The notes: a model not told the origin generated them from the letters alone. A DNA stretch of 64,000 nucleotides from Methanospirillum lacunae (GCF_046195335.1 NZ_CP176093.1), one strand, 5' to 3'; positions 17,136 through 26,894 are shown, counted from the stretch's first letter. Translations and numbers: made by a program.

Positions 17136-17840
17136 ATGGAAATTATTCAGGGAATTCATCAAATAGAAGCAGGAAAGACAGTTGATTTTGGTTTTTACAC
17201 AAATTGTTTTCTTATTGAGCAGGATGGACTGATTCTTATTGATACAGGTCTTCCTGGAAACACAGAGAAAATTCTTTCATATATCACCGGGACTATTCAC
17301 TTGGATCCGCAAGATATCCATACCATTATCCTCACTCATTACCACCAGGATCATACAGGCAATATAATCGAATTACAGCAGATAACTGGAGCTAAAATAG
17401 CTATTCATATAGCAGATGCTAAACTGTTATCTGATCAAATAAAACAGAATTTTCAACAAAAAGAAATAAAATCTGAAGAGGAGATTTTGAATAAGGAGAA
17501 ATTCTTAAACTTTACTCCGGATATCCTTTTGAATGATGGCGAAATAATTGCAGGGATGCAATGTATTCACGTACTAGGCCATACGCCCGGAAATGTTGCT
17601 TTTTTTGACTCAAAACGTAAGATACTCTTCTGTGGAGATACCATCTTTGGAATAGATGGAAAAGTGGATATTCCACAGGGAATACAGGAGAGAATGAAAA
17701 CCATGGGAACGCTAGACATTACAAGGGAATCAATGAAAAAATTACGTGCATTAGATTACAATATTCTTTTATTTGGTCATGGAGATCCCATTTTGGAAAA
17801 TGCTTCCAATATTGTAAACAAATTTATTAATATATTCTAA
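17136..17840 (+). CDS. Metallo-beta-lactamase fold hydrolase
   Basis: This 234-residue cytoplasmic protein has the MBL metal motif HYHQDHTG (near residue 69), the later ligand histidine in HVLGHTPGNVAFF (near 145), the bridging aspartate in LFCGDTIFG (near 166) and a final FGHGDP histidine. It belongs to the broad glyoxalase II-like group; the substrate cannot be inferred. The codons are more AT-rich than in the mtr operon. An AT-rich TATA-like stretch lies at 17090-17120. It is transcribed divergently from the tRNA-Cys/cysS unit. Confidence 0.82.
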   Translation: MEIIQGIHQIEAGKTVDFGFYTNCFLIEQDGLILIDTGLPGNTEKILSYITGTIHLDPQDIHTIILTHYHQDHTGNIIELQQITGAKIAIHIADAKLLSDQIKQNFQQKEIKSEEEILNKEKFLNFTPDILLNDGEIIAGMQCIHVLGHTPGNVAFFDSKRKILFCGDTIFGIDGKVDIPQGIQERMKTMGTLDITRESMKKLRALDYNILLFGHGDPILENASNIVNKFINIF

Positions 17841-17949
17841 TTTTTAACCAAAATGATTATTTTTAACTCATAATTTGAAAAAACAATTTATTCCATGGTG
17901 ATAACTAAAAAACGGCCATAAATACTTTGAAAGGACTTCAATTAGATTT

Positions 17950-18552
17950 TTATGGCTGTTTCATTACCAGATCGAGCCCGAGTCTGATCAATTCTTCAGA
18001 AGATAAACCTGTACTCCCGGATTTGATTAACTTTATAATACCAAACATAATTTGGGAGACCATGACAAGATAGAACTCATGAGGGAGATCACGGATTAGT
18101 CCTTTGTCAATCGCTTCTTCAGATATCTGATTCATCCAGGCAAATTCAGCATGGGCTTCACGCTTGACTTCTTCAGAGATACTTGGAGAGTGATAAAACT
18201 GCTCGACAAAGAGAAATTTCTCGTAGTTAGAAATCCCCCAGGTGACAAAACCATGAAAACACCGCTCAAGCCTGGTCCTTGGATCAAGAGCAGGATTATC
18301 ACAGATCCTGATTGCTTCTGCCATGTCTTTTTTTATCGTCAGATAGAGTTGATCAAAGAGTGTATTTTTATCTGGAAAATAATGAAACAGTGTTCCGGTA
18401 GATATCCCGGCTTCCTTGCTTATCTGTGATGTAGGGGTTGCATGAAATCCCTGGCTTGTAAAGAGATGAAGGGCAACATTCAATATTATATCACGTTTAC
18501 CAAGTGGAATGTTTCCGGTTTCTGATTGCCTTTCAGCTCGGGGTGGACTCAT
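17950..18552 (-). CDS. TetR-family transcriptional regulator
   Basis: This 200-residue repressor-type protein has an N-terminal TetR helix-turn-helix (about residues 20-65: ILNVALHLFTSQGF, then ISKEAGISTGTLFHYF) and a helical ligand domain. The aldo/keto reductase gene lies 57 bases upstream on the same strand, so this regulator probably shares its transcript or controls it. The ligand is unknown. Confidence 0.85.
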   Translation of the reverse strand: MSPPRAERQSETGNIPLGKRDIILNVALHLFTSQGFHATPTSQISKEAGISTGTLFHYFPDKNTLFDQLYLTIKKDMAEAIRICDNPALDPRTRLERCFHGFVTWGISNYEKFLFVEQFYHSPSISEEVKREAHAEFAWMNQISEEAIDKGLIRDLPHEFYLVMVSQIMFGIIKLIKSGSTGLSSEELIRLGLDLVMKQP

Positions 18553-18609
18553 CTTCTTATTAATTATTTTTTTTTTACTGAAAACTTATTCCAGGAGAAT
18601 ATCCTGAGT

Positions 18610-19815
18610 CTATGCTGAGTCATCCAGTTTTTTCCTGCTAAACATCATTTTCACCAGTGGGAGTAGTATTTTTGTTCTCCAGCCACTGAGCGTCTTTGAT
18701 ACATTTTTAAGTTCACCGGGTATAGGAATGTGCTGGGGACAAAGTGAGACACATTTACCGCAGTTTTTACAGAGCGAGGCATGAGAAGGCGTTCCACCCA
18801 TCGCTCCCATGAGTCGAAACCCATACATCCCTCTTGTAACCAGCCGGTTTCCTGCCATGTGGTATGTATTATAAAATGAAAAGCATTCAGGAATGTTTAC
18901 TCCAAACGGACAGGGCATACAGTATGAACAACCAGTACATGACACCTTCATCAGTTTTCGGTACACATTTTTTATCTCATTCATCATGGAGAGTTCTTCA
19001 GGAGTCAGGGATCCAGCAAAAGCATCTTCTGATGCTGCAATGTTTTCTGCGATGTGTGCTTCATCATTCATCCCGGAGAGCACCACAGTTACTTCAGGAT
19101 GATTCCAGACCCATCTGAGAGCCCATTCTGCGGGTGAACGCTTTTTATCTGCAGAATTGTAGATCTTTGCAACTTCAGAAGGGATTTTCCGGGTCAGGAC
19201 ACCCCCCCGCAGAGGTTCCATGATTATGACTGCAATATCCTTGGATGCTGCATATTGCAGCCCTTCTTTCCCGGCCTGAATATCTTCATCCAGAAAATTG
19301 TACTGAATCTGACAGAAACCCCAGTCATAGGCGTCAATAATCTCTTTAAATGTTTTACGATCCCCATGAAACGAGAACCCGATGTTGATAATTTTCCCTG
19401 ATTCCCTGGCTTTTTCCAAAAACTCAAAAACTCCAAGATCCTGAAATTTTTTCCAGGTACTTGAGTCCAGGGCATGGAGAAGATAGTAGTCAATGTGATC
19501 GGTCTGAAGTTTTTTGAGCTGACCATTCAGAATTGTCTCCATGTCTTCAGGCTTTTGCAGATGCCAAGGAGGAAGTTTGGTTGCAAGTTTTACCTTTTCC
19601 CGATATCCATCCTGAAGAACCTGGCCTAATATCCGCTCACTTTCGCCGTACATAAACGCAGTATCAATGTAATTGATACCTGCATCGATGGCACTTCGAA
19701 TCTGGTTCTTCGCACGCTCTTCATCAATCCGGCCCCTTTTTGTTGGAAGTCGCATTGCTCCAAATCCAAGAACAGATAATAAATCACCATTTTTTGGGAC
19801 TTGCCGATATTGCAT
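18610..19815 (-). CDS. Aldo/keto reductase with C-terminal ferredoxin-like domain
   Basis: Residues 1-260 form an aldo/keto reductase barrel (GFGAMRLPT; DTAFMYGESE with the catalytic Tyr; LATKLPPW; YYLLHALD). The C-terminal part (about 280-375) has cysteine groups CTGCSYCMPCPFGV and CKNCGKCVSLCP that would bind Fe-S clusters. This combination is common in anaerobes. The 401-residue length is usual for the group and the substrate is unknown. GGAG lies just before ATG 19815. The TetR gene follows in the same direction. Confidence 0.87.
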   Translation of the reverse strand: MQYRQVPKNGDLLSVLGFGAMRLPTKRGRIDEERAKNQIRSAIDAGINYIDTAFMYGESERILGQVLQDGYREKVKLATKLPPWHLQKPEDMETILNGQLKKLQTDHIDYYLLHALDSSTWKKFQDLGVFEFLEKARESGKIINIGFSFHGDRKTFKEIIDAYDWGFCQIQYNFLDEDIQAGKEGLQYAASKDIAVIIMEPLRGGVLTRKIPSEVAKIYNSADKKRSPAEWALRWVWNHPEVTVVLSGMNDEAHIAENIAASEDAFAGSLTPEELSMMNEIKNVYRKLMKVSCTGCSYCMPCPFGVNIPECFSFYNTYHMAGNRLVTRGMYGFRLMGAMGGTPSHASLCKNCGKCVSLCPQHIPIPGELKNVSKTLSGWRTKILLPLVKMMFSRKKLDDSA

Positions 19816-19974
19816 ATGCCTCTCCTGAAATACCCGATACGTGTAAGAGTATGAGGTATAGACTGACTACTCAATATGCAGAATGAACCACATATATTTT
19901 CTGGTATCGTATGAATCAAATATCCATATTAGATGGTGTAACAATCAGGACTGAAAAAAAGAGATTTTGAAAGA

Positions 19975-21018
19975 TTATGCGACACTTTCAAAGAAAACCG
20001 GCCAGAAGGGATCCTGGGCTGGAACTTCCAAGGGGACTGTGGAACCATCAAGACGCTTTAATATACGGTGCTCCGGATTGATGGTTACTGTCCCTATCAC
20101 CGATCCCGCAATACCGATTTTTGCGAGTGATGCAAGAATAGCATCTGAATATTCCTTCTTCGCGGTGAGGAGGAGAGAACCTTCAGCAATAGCTTTGATG
20201 GGATCAATCCTGAAATGGTCGCATACCATCCTGACCTCTGGAGGATATACAAACAGTGATTCATCAATCTCCATTCCGACACCACTTGCATCAGCAATCT
20301 CAAATAATCCTCCGATAACCCCACCCTCTGTGGCATCATGCATCCCGGTTACACCACCGGTATCCATTGCAGTCAGGGCATCTTCAACAACACTCATCTT
20401 CCTGCAGAGTGCCTGTGCCCGCTTCACAAGATCGGGATCATGATGCTCAAGGAGATCCTTTTCCCGGAGAACTGATAAAATCCCTGCAGTCTCGATTGCC
20501 GGACCTTTGGTTAGAATAACCACGTCTCCGGGTTGTGCTCCAGCCGGAGTGACATATGAGCCCTCCTTTGCAGTTGCAAATACTGTTACGCCTCCAATCG
20601 TTGGTGCTGCAAAACCCGGATAATATCCGGTGTGACCACCAACAATTGCAATTCCAAGTTCTTTTGCAGCTTCATGAATTGATTGAACAATGACTTTCAG
20701 ATCCTCATCTGGTGTTTCAGGAGGGAGGAGCAGTGAATAGGTCATATACCGGGGGCGAACACCCATCACTGCAACATCACTTGCACCAATGTGAACGGTA
20801 TACCACCCAAACATCTCAAGAGGCTGACCGGGTATCGCGAATATCGGATCTTCTGCTACAATGAGGACCTCTTCGTTACCAAGAGAGATTACCCCTGCAT
20901 CAATCCCGGTCCTAGGCGGAACAATAACTGATGAATCGGGAGCACCAAGCCGGTGCTGAAGAAATGAATTAAAGATCCCAACATCTATCTTTCCAATCTT
21001 CTGCCCGTTGCCAGTCAT
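19975..21018 (-). CDS. AIR synthase-related protein (HypE/ThiL/PurM-like)
   Basis: This 347-residue protein has the PurM/HypE fold. The N-terminal half holds the nucleotide-binding aspartates (GIDAGVISLG; EDPIF) and the GGHTGYYPG segment; the C-terminal half has DATEGGVIGGLFEIADASGV and EGSLLLTA. Related enzymes use ATP to activate or phosphorylate an acyl or phosphate group, but the substrate here is not clear. Its ATG overlaps the stop of the upstream ThiN-like gene (TAATG), so they are translationally coupled. That pairing makes a thiamine-related role possible, but HypE-like maturation roles cannot be excluded. Confidence 0.78.
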   Translation of the reverse strand: MTGNGQKIGKIDVGIFNSFLQHRLGAPDSSVIVPPRTGIDAGVISLGNEEVLIVAEDPIFAIPGQPLEMFGWYTVHIGASDVAVMGVRPRYMTYSLLLPPETPDEDLKVIVQSIHEAAKELGIAIVGGHTGYYPGFAAPTIGGVTVFATAKEGSYVTPAGAQPGDVVILTKGPAIETAGILSVLREKDLLEHHDPDLVKRAQALCRKMSVVEDALTAMDTGGVTGMHDATEGGVIGGLFEIADASGVGMEIDESLFVYPPEVRMVCDHFRIDPIKAIAEGSLLLTAKKEYSDAILASLAKIGIAGSVIGTVTINPEHRILKRLDGSTVPLEVPAQDPFWPVFFESVA

Positions 21019-21626
21019 TATACCTCTGACTGAGATGCCGATTCAGCGGTATATCTCTGCGCAATCTCGATAATCTGATCCACAACTTCGATAGGATCTC
21101 TGCCTACCAGAACGGTGACCGGTTCCTTGCCAACCGCTCCGGTTTCATAAAAGATTTTGGGAGCAACCCCTCCACATGCCCGGACAGCTTCTGCCACTTT
21201 CCAGGGCATCGAACCACATTCTTTCTCTTTTACTTCTTCAGGCTCATTACTCCGGTCAATGACTGAAAAGACCCATCCTTTTTCTGCACAATATTGTTTC
21301 AGCCATACCGCAAATGCAGGATTGTTCATGAAATCAATTCCCGCCCGGTATGAGGGATCTACTTTCGCAAGCTCGATGATCAACCGGGCCATATGACTGG
21401 ATGCACCTAACCGGGGGCGTCCTGCAGCGTATGGCATATTACGCACCACTGTTATTCTCCCGTCCACTGCAAGGACATCAGCCCTGGTTTTTGCACCCTG
21501 CCTTGCATACACCATATTGGTTCTCACTTCCGGGATAAATGAGACGAATTCCCTGCATTGCTCAATCTTTTCCAGGGCCAGGGAAAATTTTCCATATAAT
21601 TCAATGAGATCATCTGCCACAAACAT
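21018..21626 (-). CDS. ThiN-domain-like protein
   Basis: This 202-residue protein resembles the archaeal ThiN domain, which acts as thiamine-phosphate synthase when fused to ThiD. Visible correspondences are FIPEVRTNMVYA, the GRITVV segment and the LGASSHMARLIIELAK block with its conserved histidine. Here the domain stands alone, without a ThiD kinase part or a DNA-binding domain. It overlaps the AIR-synthase-like gene by one base, implying they act together. The assignment rests on remembered family patterns and is moderate. Confidence 0.65.
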   Translation of the reverse strand: MFVADDLIELYGKFSLALEKIEQCREFVSFIPEVRTNMVYARQGAKTRADVLAVDGRITVVRNMPYAAGRPRLGASSHMARLIIELAKVDPSYRAGIDFMNNPAFAVWLKQYCAEKGWVFSVIDRSNEPEEVKEKECGSMPWKVAEAVRACGGVAPKIFYETGAVGKEPVTVLVGRDPIEVVDQIIEIAQRYTAESASQSEV

Positions 21627-21862
21627 TCACTCATTATCAGATTGGTGAAAATCCATATTGTAGGTTCTTACAAGAGATACCCAGAACACGAAGATTCATC
21701 CCAATTCAAACAGATCCGGAATATGTAGCTACACTTGTGAGAATTCATTTATTAACACAGAATGAATCTGATTCATACCAGAGTGATAAACGAACGCTCC
21801 AGTTTGATAGGAAACCGGGCAGCCATGGAAATATCGTTTATTCACTCAATCTAGGAGAAATC

Positions 21863-22243
21863 ATGAATTCAAAAGTGATCATAGCAGGAATCATTATAGT
21901 TATTACAATCTGTATTACCGGATGTTTAGCAGACCAATCAGAAAACCAGACCCCTGTTGCACCAGAAAAGGTAACCATCAGTGACCTGTTAAACAGTGCG
22001 GATAAGTTTGCAGATAAACCTGTCATGGTAGAAGGGAAGATCTCCTCGCAATGTGGATCTGGCTGCTGGTTTATCATGTCAGATGATAACGGCGATCTCT
22101 ATGTCAATCTGAAACCAAATAACTTCGTAATTCCACCGGCGATGGGCAAAAAAGTAACCGTTATTGGAAATGTCATTATCAAGGATAACGATCTCGCCCT
22201 GGTCGGAAGCAGCGTCAATCTGGATGGGAAAACCTACCCATGA
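21863..22243 (+). CDS. Small lipoprotein with OB-fold-like domain
   Basis: This 126-residue protein has a lipoprotein signal (hydrophobic residues 4-18, lipobox ITGC) and a compact beta-rich domain: a KFADKPVMVEGKISSQCGSG block, then YVNLKP, then VTVIGNVIIKD. This resembles OB-fold proteins of the DUF4920 type. ATG 21863 has AGGAG just upstream; a longer frame to 21737 is unlikely. Its stop overlaps the ABC permease start (ATGA), so it is part of that transporter operon, perhaps as an extracytoplasmic partner. Confidence 0.72.
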   Translation: MNSKVIIAGIIIVITICITGCLADQSENQTPVAPEKVTISDLLNSADKFADKPVMVEGKISSQCGSGCWFIMSDDNGDLYVNLKPNNFVIPPAMGKKVTVIGNVIIKDNDLALVGSSVNLDGKTYP

Positions 22244-23409
22244 ACTTCTGGACTCTGGCGATTAAGAACTTGAGCAGAAGGAGGATGCGAACACTGCTGA
22301 CCATAGTGGGGGTAGCCATCGCTATTGCAGTCCTCTATTCACTCTTATCATTCAATGCCGGATACGAGAGGCAACTCTCCGGAGAGATGAATAGTCTTGG
22401 AGTAAGTCTTCTCGCAGTTCCAAAAGGGTGCCCGTATGAGGCTGCAAGTCTTGTCATGCATGGAGGAGTTATTCCAAAGTATCTGAATGAATCTAATCTG
22501 CAGACGATCAGGAAAACCACTGGTGTTGAGATAGCAACTCCGATGCTATTGCAGCAATTTACCAATAACGGGACATCCCATGTAGTGTATGGCATCGAAA
22601 GTGCCGAGATGCAGAAGATCAAGCCATGGTGGAAAGTTCAGGGGCGATTTTTCTCAGACGATGAAAAGAACGTCATGGTGATCGGAGCGGGTCTCGCAGA
22701 ACTTGATGGTGCCAAAGTAGGAGACACAATTCCAATAGGTCCAATAAAAGAACCTTTCACTATCGTCGGGATACTTGAGCGGACTGGAGGTCAGGATGAT
22801 CAGTCTCACTTCTTACCAATCGATGAAGCCCAGAGGATCTTCAAGAAAGAAGGCAAGATCAACACAATAGCGGTACTTGTGAAGGATCCCAAAGAGGTTG
22901 CTTCTGTATCTGATGAGATCGAGAAGATACCAGACACCCAGGTCGTCACGATGTCACAGATATCCGGGACCATTATGAATCTGGTGGGTTCAGCACGTAC
23001 ATTGCTCTTTTCGCTCATTGCAGTAGCAATAGTTATCAGTGCATTTGGTATCATGAACACCCTGCTGATGTCTGTACATGAGCGAACCCGTGAATTCGGG
23101 ATGATGAAAGCAATCGGTGCATCAGGAGTTGACATAGGAATCATGGTCATGATAGAGACAATCATCGTAACCACTGCTGGTGGAATTCTGGGGATCTATG
23201 GATCATTTGTTGGTGCTGGTATGATTGAGAAGTTTGTCAGGTCAAATATTCCATATGCACCGGTCGGAAGCCTGATAACCGTTGATCCTTTTCTGATAGG
23301 AGAGTGCCTGCTCTTCTCGGTTGTGCTGGGGCTGATATGTGGATTATATCCAGCCTTTAGATCATCAAGACTGAGCCCGATGGAAGCCATCAGGAGTGAG
23401 TTTGAATGA
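22240..23409 (+). CDS. MacB/FtsX-family ABC transporter permease
   Basis: This 389-residue protein has the MacB-like plan: one N-terminal membrane helix (about residues 18-38), a large extracytoplasmic domain (about 45-245) and three C-terminal helices with the FtsX signatures FGIMNTLLMSVHERTREFGM and KAIGA. The final PMEAIRSE is a usual ending. It overlaps both neighbours by ATGA. Such systems move lipoproteins, peptides or drugs rather than import solutes. The substrate is unknown. Confidence 0.88.
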   Translation: MNFWTLAIKNLSRRRMRTLLTIVGVAIAIAVLYSLLSFNAGYERQLSGEMNSLGVSLLAVPKGCPYEAASLVMHGGVIPKYLNESNLQTIRKTTGVEIATPMLLQQFTNNGTSHVVYGIESAEMQKIKPWWKVQGRFFSDDEKNVMVIGAGLAELDGAKVGDTIPIGPIKEPFTIVGILERTGGQDDQSHFLPIDEAQRIFKKEGKINTIAVLVKDPKEVASVSDEIEKIPDTQVVTMSQISGTIMNLVGSARTLLFSLIAVAIVISAFGIMNTLLMSVHERTREFGMMKAIGASGVDIGIMVMIETIIVTTAGGILGIYGSFVGAGMIEKFVRSNIPYAPVGSLITVDPFLIGECLLFSVVLGLICGLYPAFRSSRLSPMEAIRSEFE

Positions 23410-24095
23410 ACCTGATTGAAGCCCAAGATCTCTCAAAGGTTTACCACAGGGGAAGTGAAGAGATTCATGCCCTGAAAGGGGTGAGTCTTTCAGTGAAGGC
23501 AGGAGAATTTGTCTCCATCGTGGGACCTTCAGGATCAGGAAAAACCGGCCTTCTAAATATCCTGGGACTTTTGGATGATCCATCTGGTGGGAGCGTGAAA
23601 GTACACGGAACCGATGTGACTCATCTGAAGGAGAAACAGCGGGTAGTGTTAAGACGGGACACTATAGGGTTTGTATTTCAGCAGTTCTTCCTAATTCCAA
23701 CAATGACAGCAAGGGAAAATCTTGAACTTCCCCTGCTCTTCAGCAGAACAAAACCAGATCCAAAAAAGACAGAATCAATCCTTGAAATGCTCGGACTTGC
23801 TCACCGGGGTGATCACCTTCCATACCAGCTTTCAGGGGGTGAGATGCAACGTGTTGCCATCGGACGTGCCCTGATGAATGATCCGGAGGTAATACTTGCA
23901 GATGAGCCAACCGGAAATCTTGATTCTGTAAGTTCAGAAATGATCTACAACCTCTTCAGAGAACTCCGAAACAAAGGACTTACCCTTATCGTTGTCACTC
24001 ATAACACCGACCTTGCCAAACGGGCAGACCGGGTAATTACAATAAGAGATGGTATACTGACTGAGAACGAACAGGTGTGCTGCCCCTGTTCATAA
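23406..24095 (+). CDS. MacB/LolD-type ABC transporter ATPase
   Basis: This 229-residue ATPase has a Walker A of the form GPSGSGKTGLL (near residue 38; most relatives read GKSTLL), a Q-loop VFQQFFLIP, the signature LSGGEMQRVAIGRAL, Walker B ILADEPTGNLDS and the switch VTHNTDLA. Its ATG overlaps the permease stop. The tail ends with three cysteines (EQVCCPC), unusual for the family. It energises the preceding permease. Confidence 0.9.
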   Translation: MNLIEAQDLSKVYHRGSEEIHALKGVSLSVKAGEFVSIVGPSGSGKTGLLNILGLLDDPSGGSVKVHGTDVTHLKEKQRVVLRRDTIGFVFQQFFLIPTMTARENLELPLLFSRTKPDPKKTESILEMLGLAHRGDHLPYQLSGGEMQRVAIGRALMNDPEVILADEPTGNLDSVSSEMIYNLFRELRNKGLTLIVVTHNTDLAKRADRVITIRDGILTENEQVCCPCS

Positions 24096-24249
24096 TGTAT
24101 AAATTATTTTTACTATGAGAGAACAGGAATAAATTGCCGTATTCCTTGGCTATTTATTTCAGAAACCGCGACATTAGTATGCAACAGGGATTCCCGTACA
24201 AGCATCCAGATGTCGATGTGGAATTTTCTGATGTTGTCCCATACCTGAT

Positions 24250-24320
24250 GCCAGAATGGCAGAGAGGCCATGCAGCTGACTGCAGATCAGCATAGCCCGG
24301 TTCAATTCCGGGTTCTGGCT
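24250..24320 (+). tRNA. tRNA-Cys (GCA), second copy
   Basis: The gene folds as acceptor GCCAGAA/TTCTGGC, D arm GCAgagaggccaTGC, anticodon stem GCTGA/TCAGC with loop CTGCAGA (anticodon GCA), variable ATAG and T arm CCCGG-TTCAATT-CCGGG. Position 73 is T, the usual tRNA-Cys discriminator. No CCA is encoded. It differs widely from the tRNA-Cys beside cysS. It stands alone between an ABC ATPase gene and an MFS gene. Confidence 0.82.
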
Positions 24321-24587
24321 CTGACATAAGAGTCTTGGATATAGTGCCATTACTATTAAAATGACTGAAAAGCAATGCAACTGACTGTAATCAGGAGTAT
24401 ATCTTTTCTGACTATGAATCTCTAGAGCCTGGAAACGACAATACTCGCTGATTTTTTTTTGTCCGGCCTATCATCTTCTATACATAAGAAAAGAAACTAT
24501 CCCATTGTCGAATCCTACACTGATTGACTTTTCTCATCAATATTACACACATCAACGAGAAGTTTCCACTCAATATGAGGTATGGAG

Positions 24588-26027
24588 TTAATTATTATTG
24601 CGAATCTTAACTCTTCCAAAACGAGATACGAAAATAACAATAATACAAACAATACTTGCTGCAAACAGTGTAATTCCACAGTTATATTGCATCAATTCTG
24701 CCCCTTGTATTAAAACCGGACCTGATTGACCATTCCAACCTGGGGCCAGAGACATAAAAGTACTGGCAAACGATACTCCCAATGCAATGCCCAGGGTTCG
24801 GGAAGCAGAAGCAACAGATGAGCTCATAGCAGACTTTTCTGGATCAAGAGAATGAAGGATGTCAGTATTATTAGGACCCTGAAACAGACCACATCCTATA
24901 CCCCGGAGACAGAGTGAAATGAAAATAAGGACACGATTTACAGATAATGACCCAATAGCCTGAATAACACAGGATACAGCCACAAATATCAACCCATATG
25001 TAGAATAATCCAGCCGGTAATGATCATACAACCTCCCGATAATTGGAGAAACCACAATCATCATGAATGGAACCAGCATTAATGACGTACCAGATGCTGC
25101 CGGGCTATACCCCATGACACTTTCAAAATAAAATGGACTTACAATATTTGTCGAATTTATTACAAGAAAGAAAAAAAGCAGACAAATAATTGAAATTCTG
25201 AAAGTCTGATTTTTGAATATCTTCAGATCAACTAATGGATTTTGACTCCTGGATTCAAAAAATACAAAAGCAACCAATGAGATAACACAAACAAGGCAAT
25301 ATATTGTAATATATAGTGTTAAACTAAGGTTTTGAGCAAATTCAGAACATGCCAGCAGACAAGATACAAGTGTCAGGATAAGCAATGCAGATCCCAATAC
25401 ATCTAATTCAATAGATTCTGATCTCTTCTCAGGGATATTGAGATATTTCAGGCAACAAAGTATTAGAAAAATCCCTATTGGAACATTTATGAGAAAAATA
25501 AACTGCCAGCCAAGAAAATCAGTAATAAATCCTCCAAGTCCGGGACCAATAAACGTTGCACCTGCTACAGCTGCTGTTATGTACCCCATCGCCTGTCCCC
25601 TCTGATTGGGCTCACTGGCATGGATGATAAGGGGACCCATCCCGCAATAAACCATGGATGCACCAATTCCCTGGATAATACGGAAGAAAATGAGTCCTTC
25701 TATTGTTCCCGTAAAACCACAGGCAAGTGAGCTAAACGTAAAGAGACCCCATCCCAGAATATATAGCCTGGTAATCCCGGTAAATTCTGATACCTTTGCG
25801 AAGATGATAAGCAGGCTCGTCATCATGAGGATATACCCGGTAATAGTCCACTGTGACAAGGCCAGATCAGTTTTAAAAAATTCCGTTATTGTCGGTAACG
25901 CTACATTGACCATGACAGCATCAAGATTTGCCATGAACACTCCGACAATGAGAATCATCAGAATGAAATGCCTTTGCCGGGACTGTGAACATGAGTTTAT
26001 ATGGCGTTTTAGCGATAATTGAATCAT
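24588..26027 (-). CDS. MFS multidrug-type exporter (DHA2 family)
   Basis: This 479-residue protein has about 14 hydrophobic segments. The first helix carries NLDAVMVNVALPTI, the DHA2 motif D1. Motif C-like GPGLGGFITDFLGWQFIFLI lies in the fifth segment, and RIIQGIGASMVYC precedes it. It should export drugs or lipophilic compounds by proton antiport. It is divergent from an HxlR regulator, which probably controls it. Codons are AT-rich. Confidence 0.87.
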   Translation of the reverse strand: MIQLSLKRHINSCSQSRQRHFILMILIVGVFMANLDAVMVNVALPTITEFFKTDLALSQWTITGYILMMTSLLIIFAKVSEFTGITRLYILGWGLFTFSSLACGFTGTIEGLIFFRIIQGIGASMVYCGMGPLIIHASEPNQRGQAMGYITAAVAGATFIGPGLGGFITDFLGWQFIFLINVPIGIFLILCCLKYLNIPEKRSESIELDVLGSALLILTLVSCLLACSEFAQNLSLTLYITIYCLVCVISLVAFVFFESRSQNPLVDLKIFKNQTFRISIICLLFFFLVINSTNIVSPFYFESVMGYSPAASGTSLMLVPFMMIVVSPIIGRLYDHYRLDYSTYGLIFVAVSCVIQAIGSLSVNRVLIFISLCLRGIGCGLFQGPNNTDILHSLDPEKSAMSSSVASASRTLGIALGVSFASTFMSLAPGWNGQSGPVLIQGAELMQYNCGITLFAASIVCIIVIFVSRFGRVKIRNNN

Positions 26028-26148
26028 ATCTGGTAAAATTCCCGAATGTAAGAAATACCTTCAAATTTAATGTGCACCTAAAATTGATCGCTGCGATATT
26101 TATTGAAAAAACGAACTTAATTCATCCATACGCACCATGAGGATACCG

Positions 26149-26490
26149 ATGAATATTCAAACCAATAAACCAGAGAAAGTATGCCCGGTTGAAGTTGCAT
26201 TAAATATTATTGACGGAAAGTGGAAACTTCGAATTCTGTATTTTCTTCAGGACAGAACACTGCGATACAATGAAATCCAGGAGAAGATACCTGGAATAAC
26301 TCAGAAAGTTCTGACAAGCCAGCTTCGCCAGCTCGAAAAAGATGGTATTCTCACACGTAGAGCATATGCTGAGATTCCTCCCAGGGTAGAATATTCTCTA
26401 ACGCCGATAGGAAAAAAACTGATAACGGTTTATAAGGCACTCAATGTATGGGCTCTTGAGTACCTGGACCAGGAACTAGTCAGGAATTAA
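26149..26490 (+). CDS. HxlR-family transcriptional regulator
   Basis: This 113-residue winged-helix protein shows the HxlR signature: a cysteine near the N-terminus (VCPVEVALNIIDGKWKLRIL), then the recognition region EIQEKIPGITQKVLTSQLR, then the wing RVEYSLTPIGKKL. Such proteins often sense electrophiles or redox state through the cysteine. ATG 26149 has GAGGA five bases upstream; ATG 26137 would put that site inside the gene. It is divergent from the MFS exporter. Confidence 0.87.
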   Translation: MNIQTNKPEKVCPVEVALNIIDGKWKLRILYFLQDRTLRYNEIQEKIPGITQKVLTSQLRQLEKDGILTRRAYAEIPPRVEYSLTPIGKKLITVYKALNVWALEYLDQELVRN

Positions 26491-26603
26491 ACCGATAATT
26501 TTCAGACCAATATTTTTTTGATTATCCACACTAACAACCAGGACAGTGTCGCTGACTGTGGATAACCAGGGCCAGGTACTTCCGGGTTATGTCACTCATG
26601 AAA

Positions 26604-26894
26604 CTACGTATGTTCTTTAAAAAGTGTTTGCAGAATTGACTGTACAGGTTCTGCATCCTCTTTCCTGTGACTGACGTAGATTATTGTATCTCCAGACATT
26701 CCCTTCATTGAGAAAGAATTACAGGAAAAGGTAAAGAGAGTGTTAGAACCGAGTTTTTTGGTTGAAACCTCTCCCTCCCCTTTATCCTGAATTGATTGCA
26801 GAAATGCATCACTGACCGGGATGTCGAGAGTACATTCATTTACAATTGCACCGTCGGTACATTTTGATGAAATTCGCGATTTAATAATCTTCAT
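26604..26894 (-). CDS. Small conserved-context protein, unknown function
   Basis: This 96-residue cytoplasmic protein has three cysteines and a beta-rich pattern. Its ATG overlaps the stop of the cysteine desulfurase gene by one base (TAATG), so it is translated with it. I do not recognise the family. The context (cysteine desulfurase, MoaE, ThiF) suggests a sulfur-transfer accessory role, but no carrier-type C-terminal GG is present. Confidence 0.6.
   Translation of the reverse strand: MKIIKSRISSKCTDGAIVNECTLDIPVSDAFLQSIQDKGEGEVSTKKLGSNTLFTFSCNSFSMKGMSGDTIIYVSHRKEDAEPVQSILQTLFKEHT

Noticed and set aside
24154..24380. Leftward protein-like frames over 24.2 kb
   Set aside because: They are antisense translations of the tRNA-Cys gene at 24250-24320.
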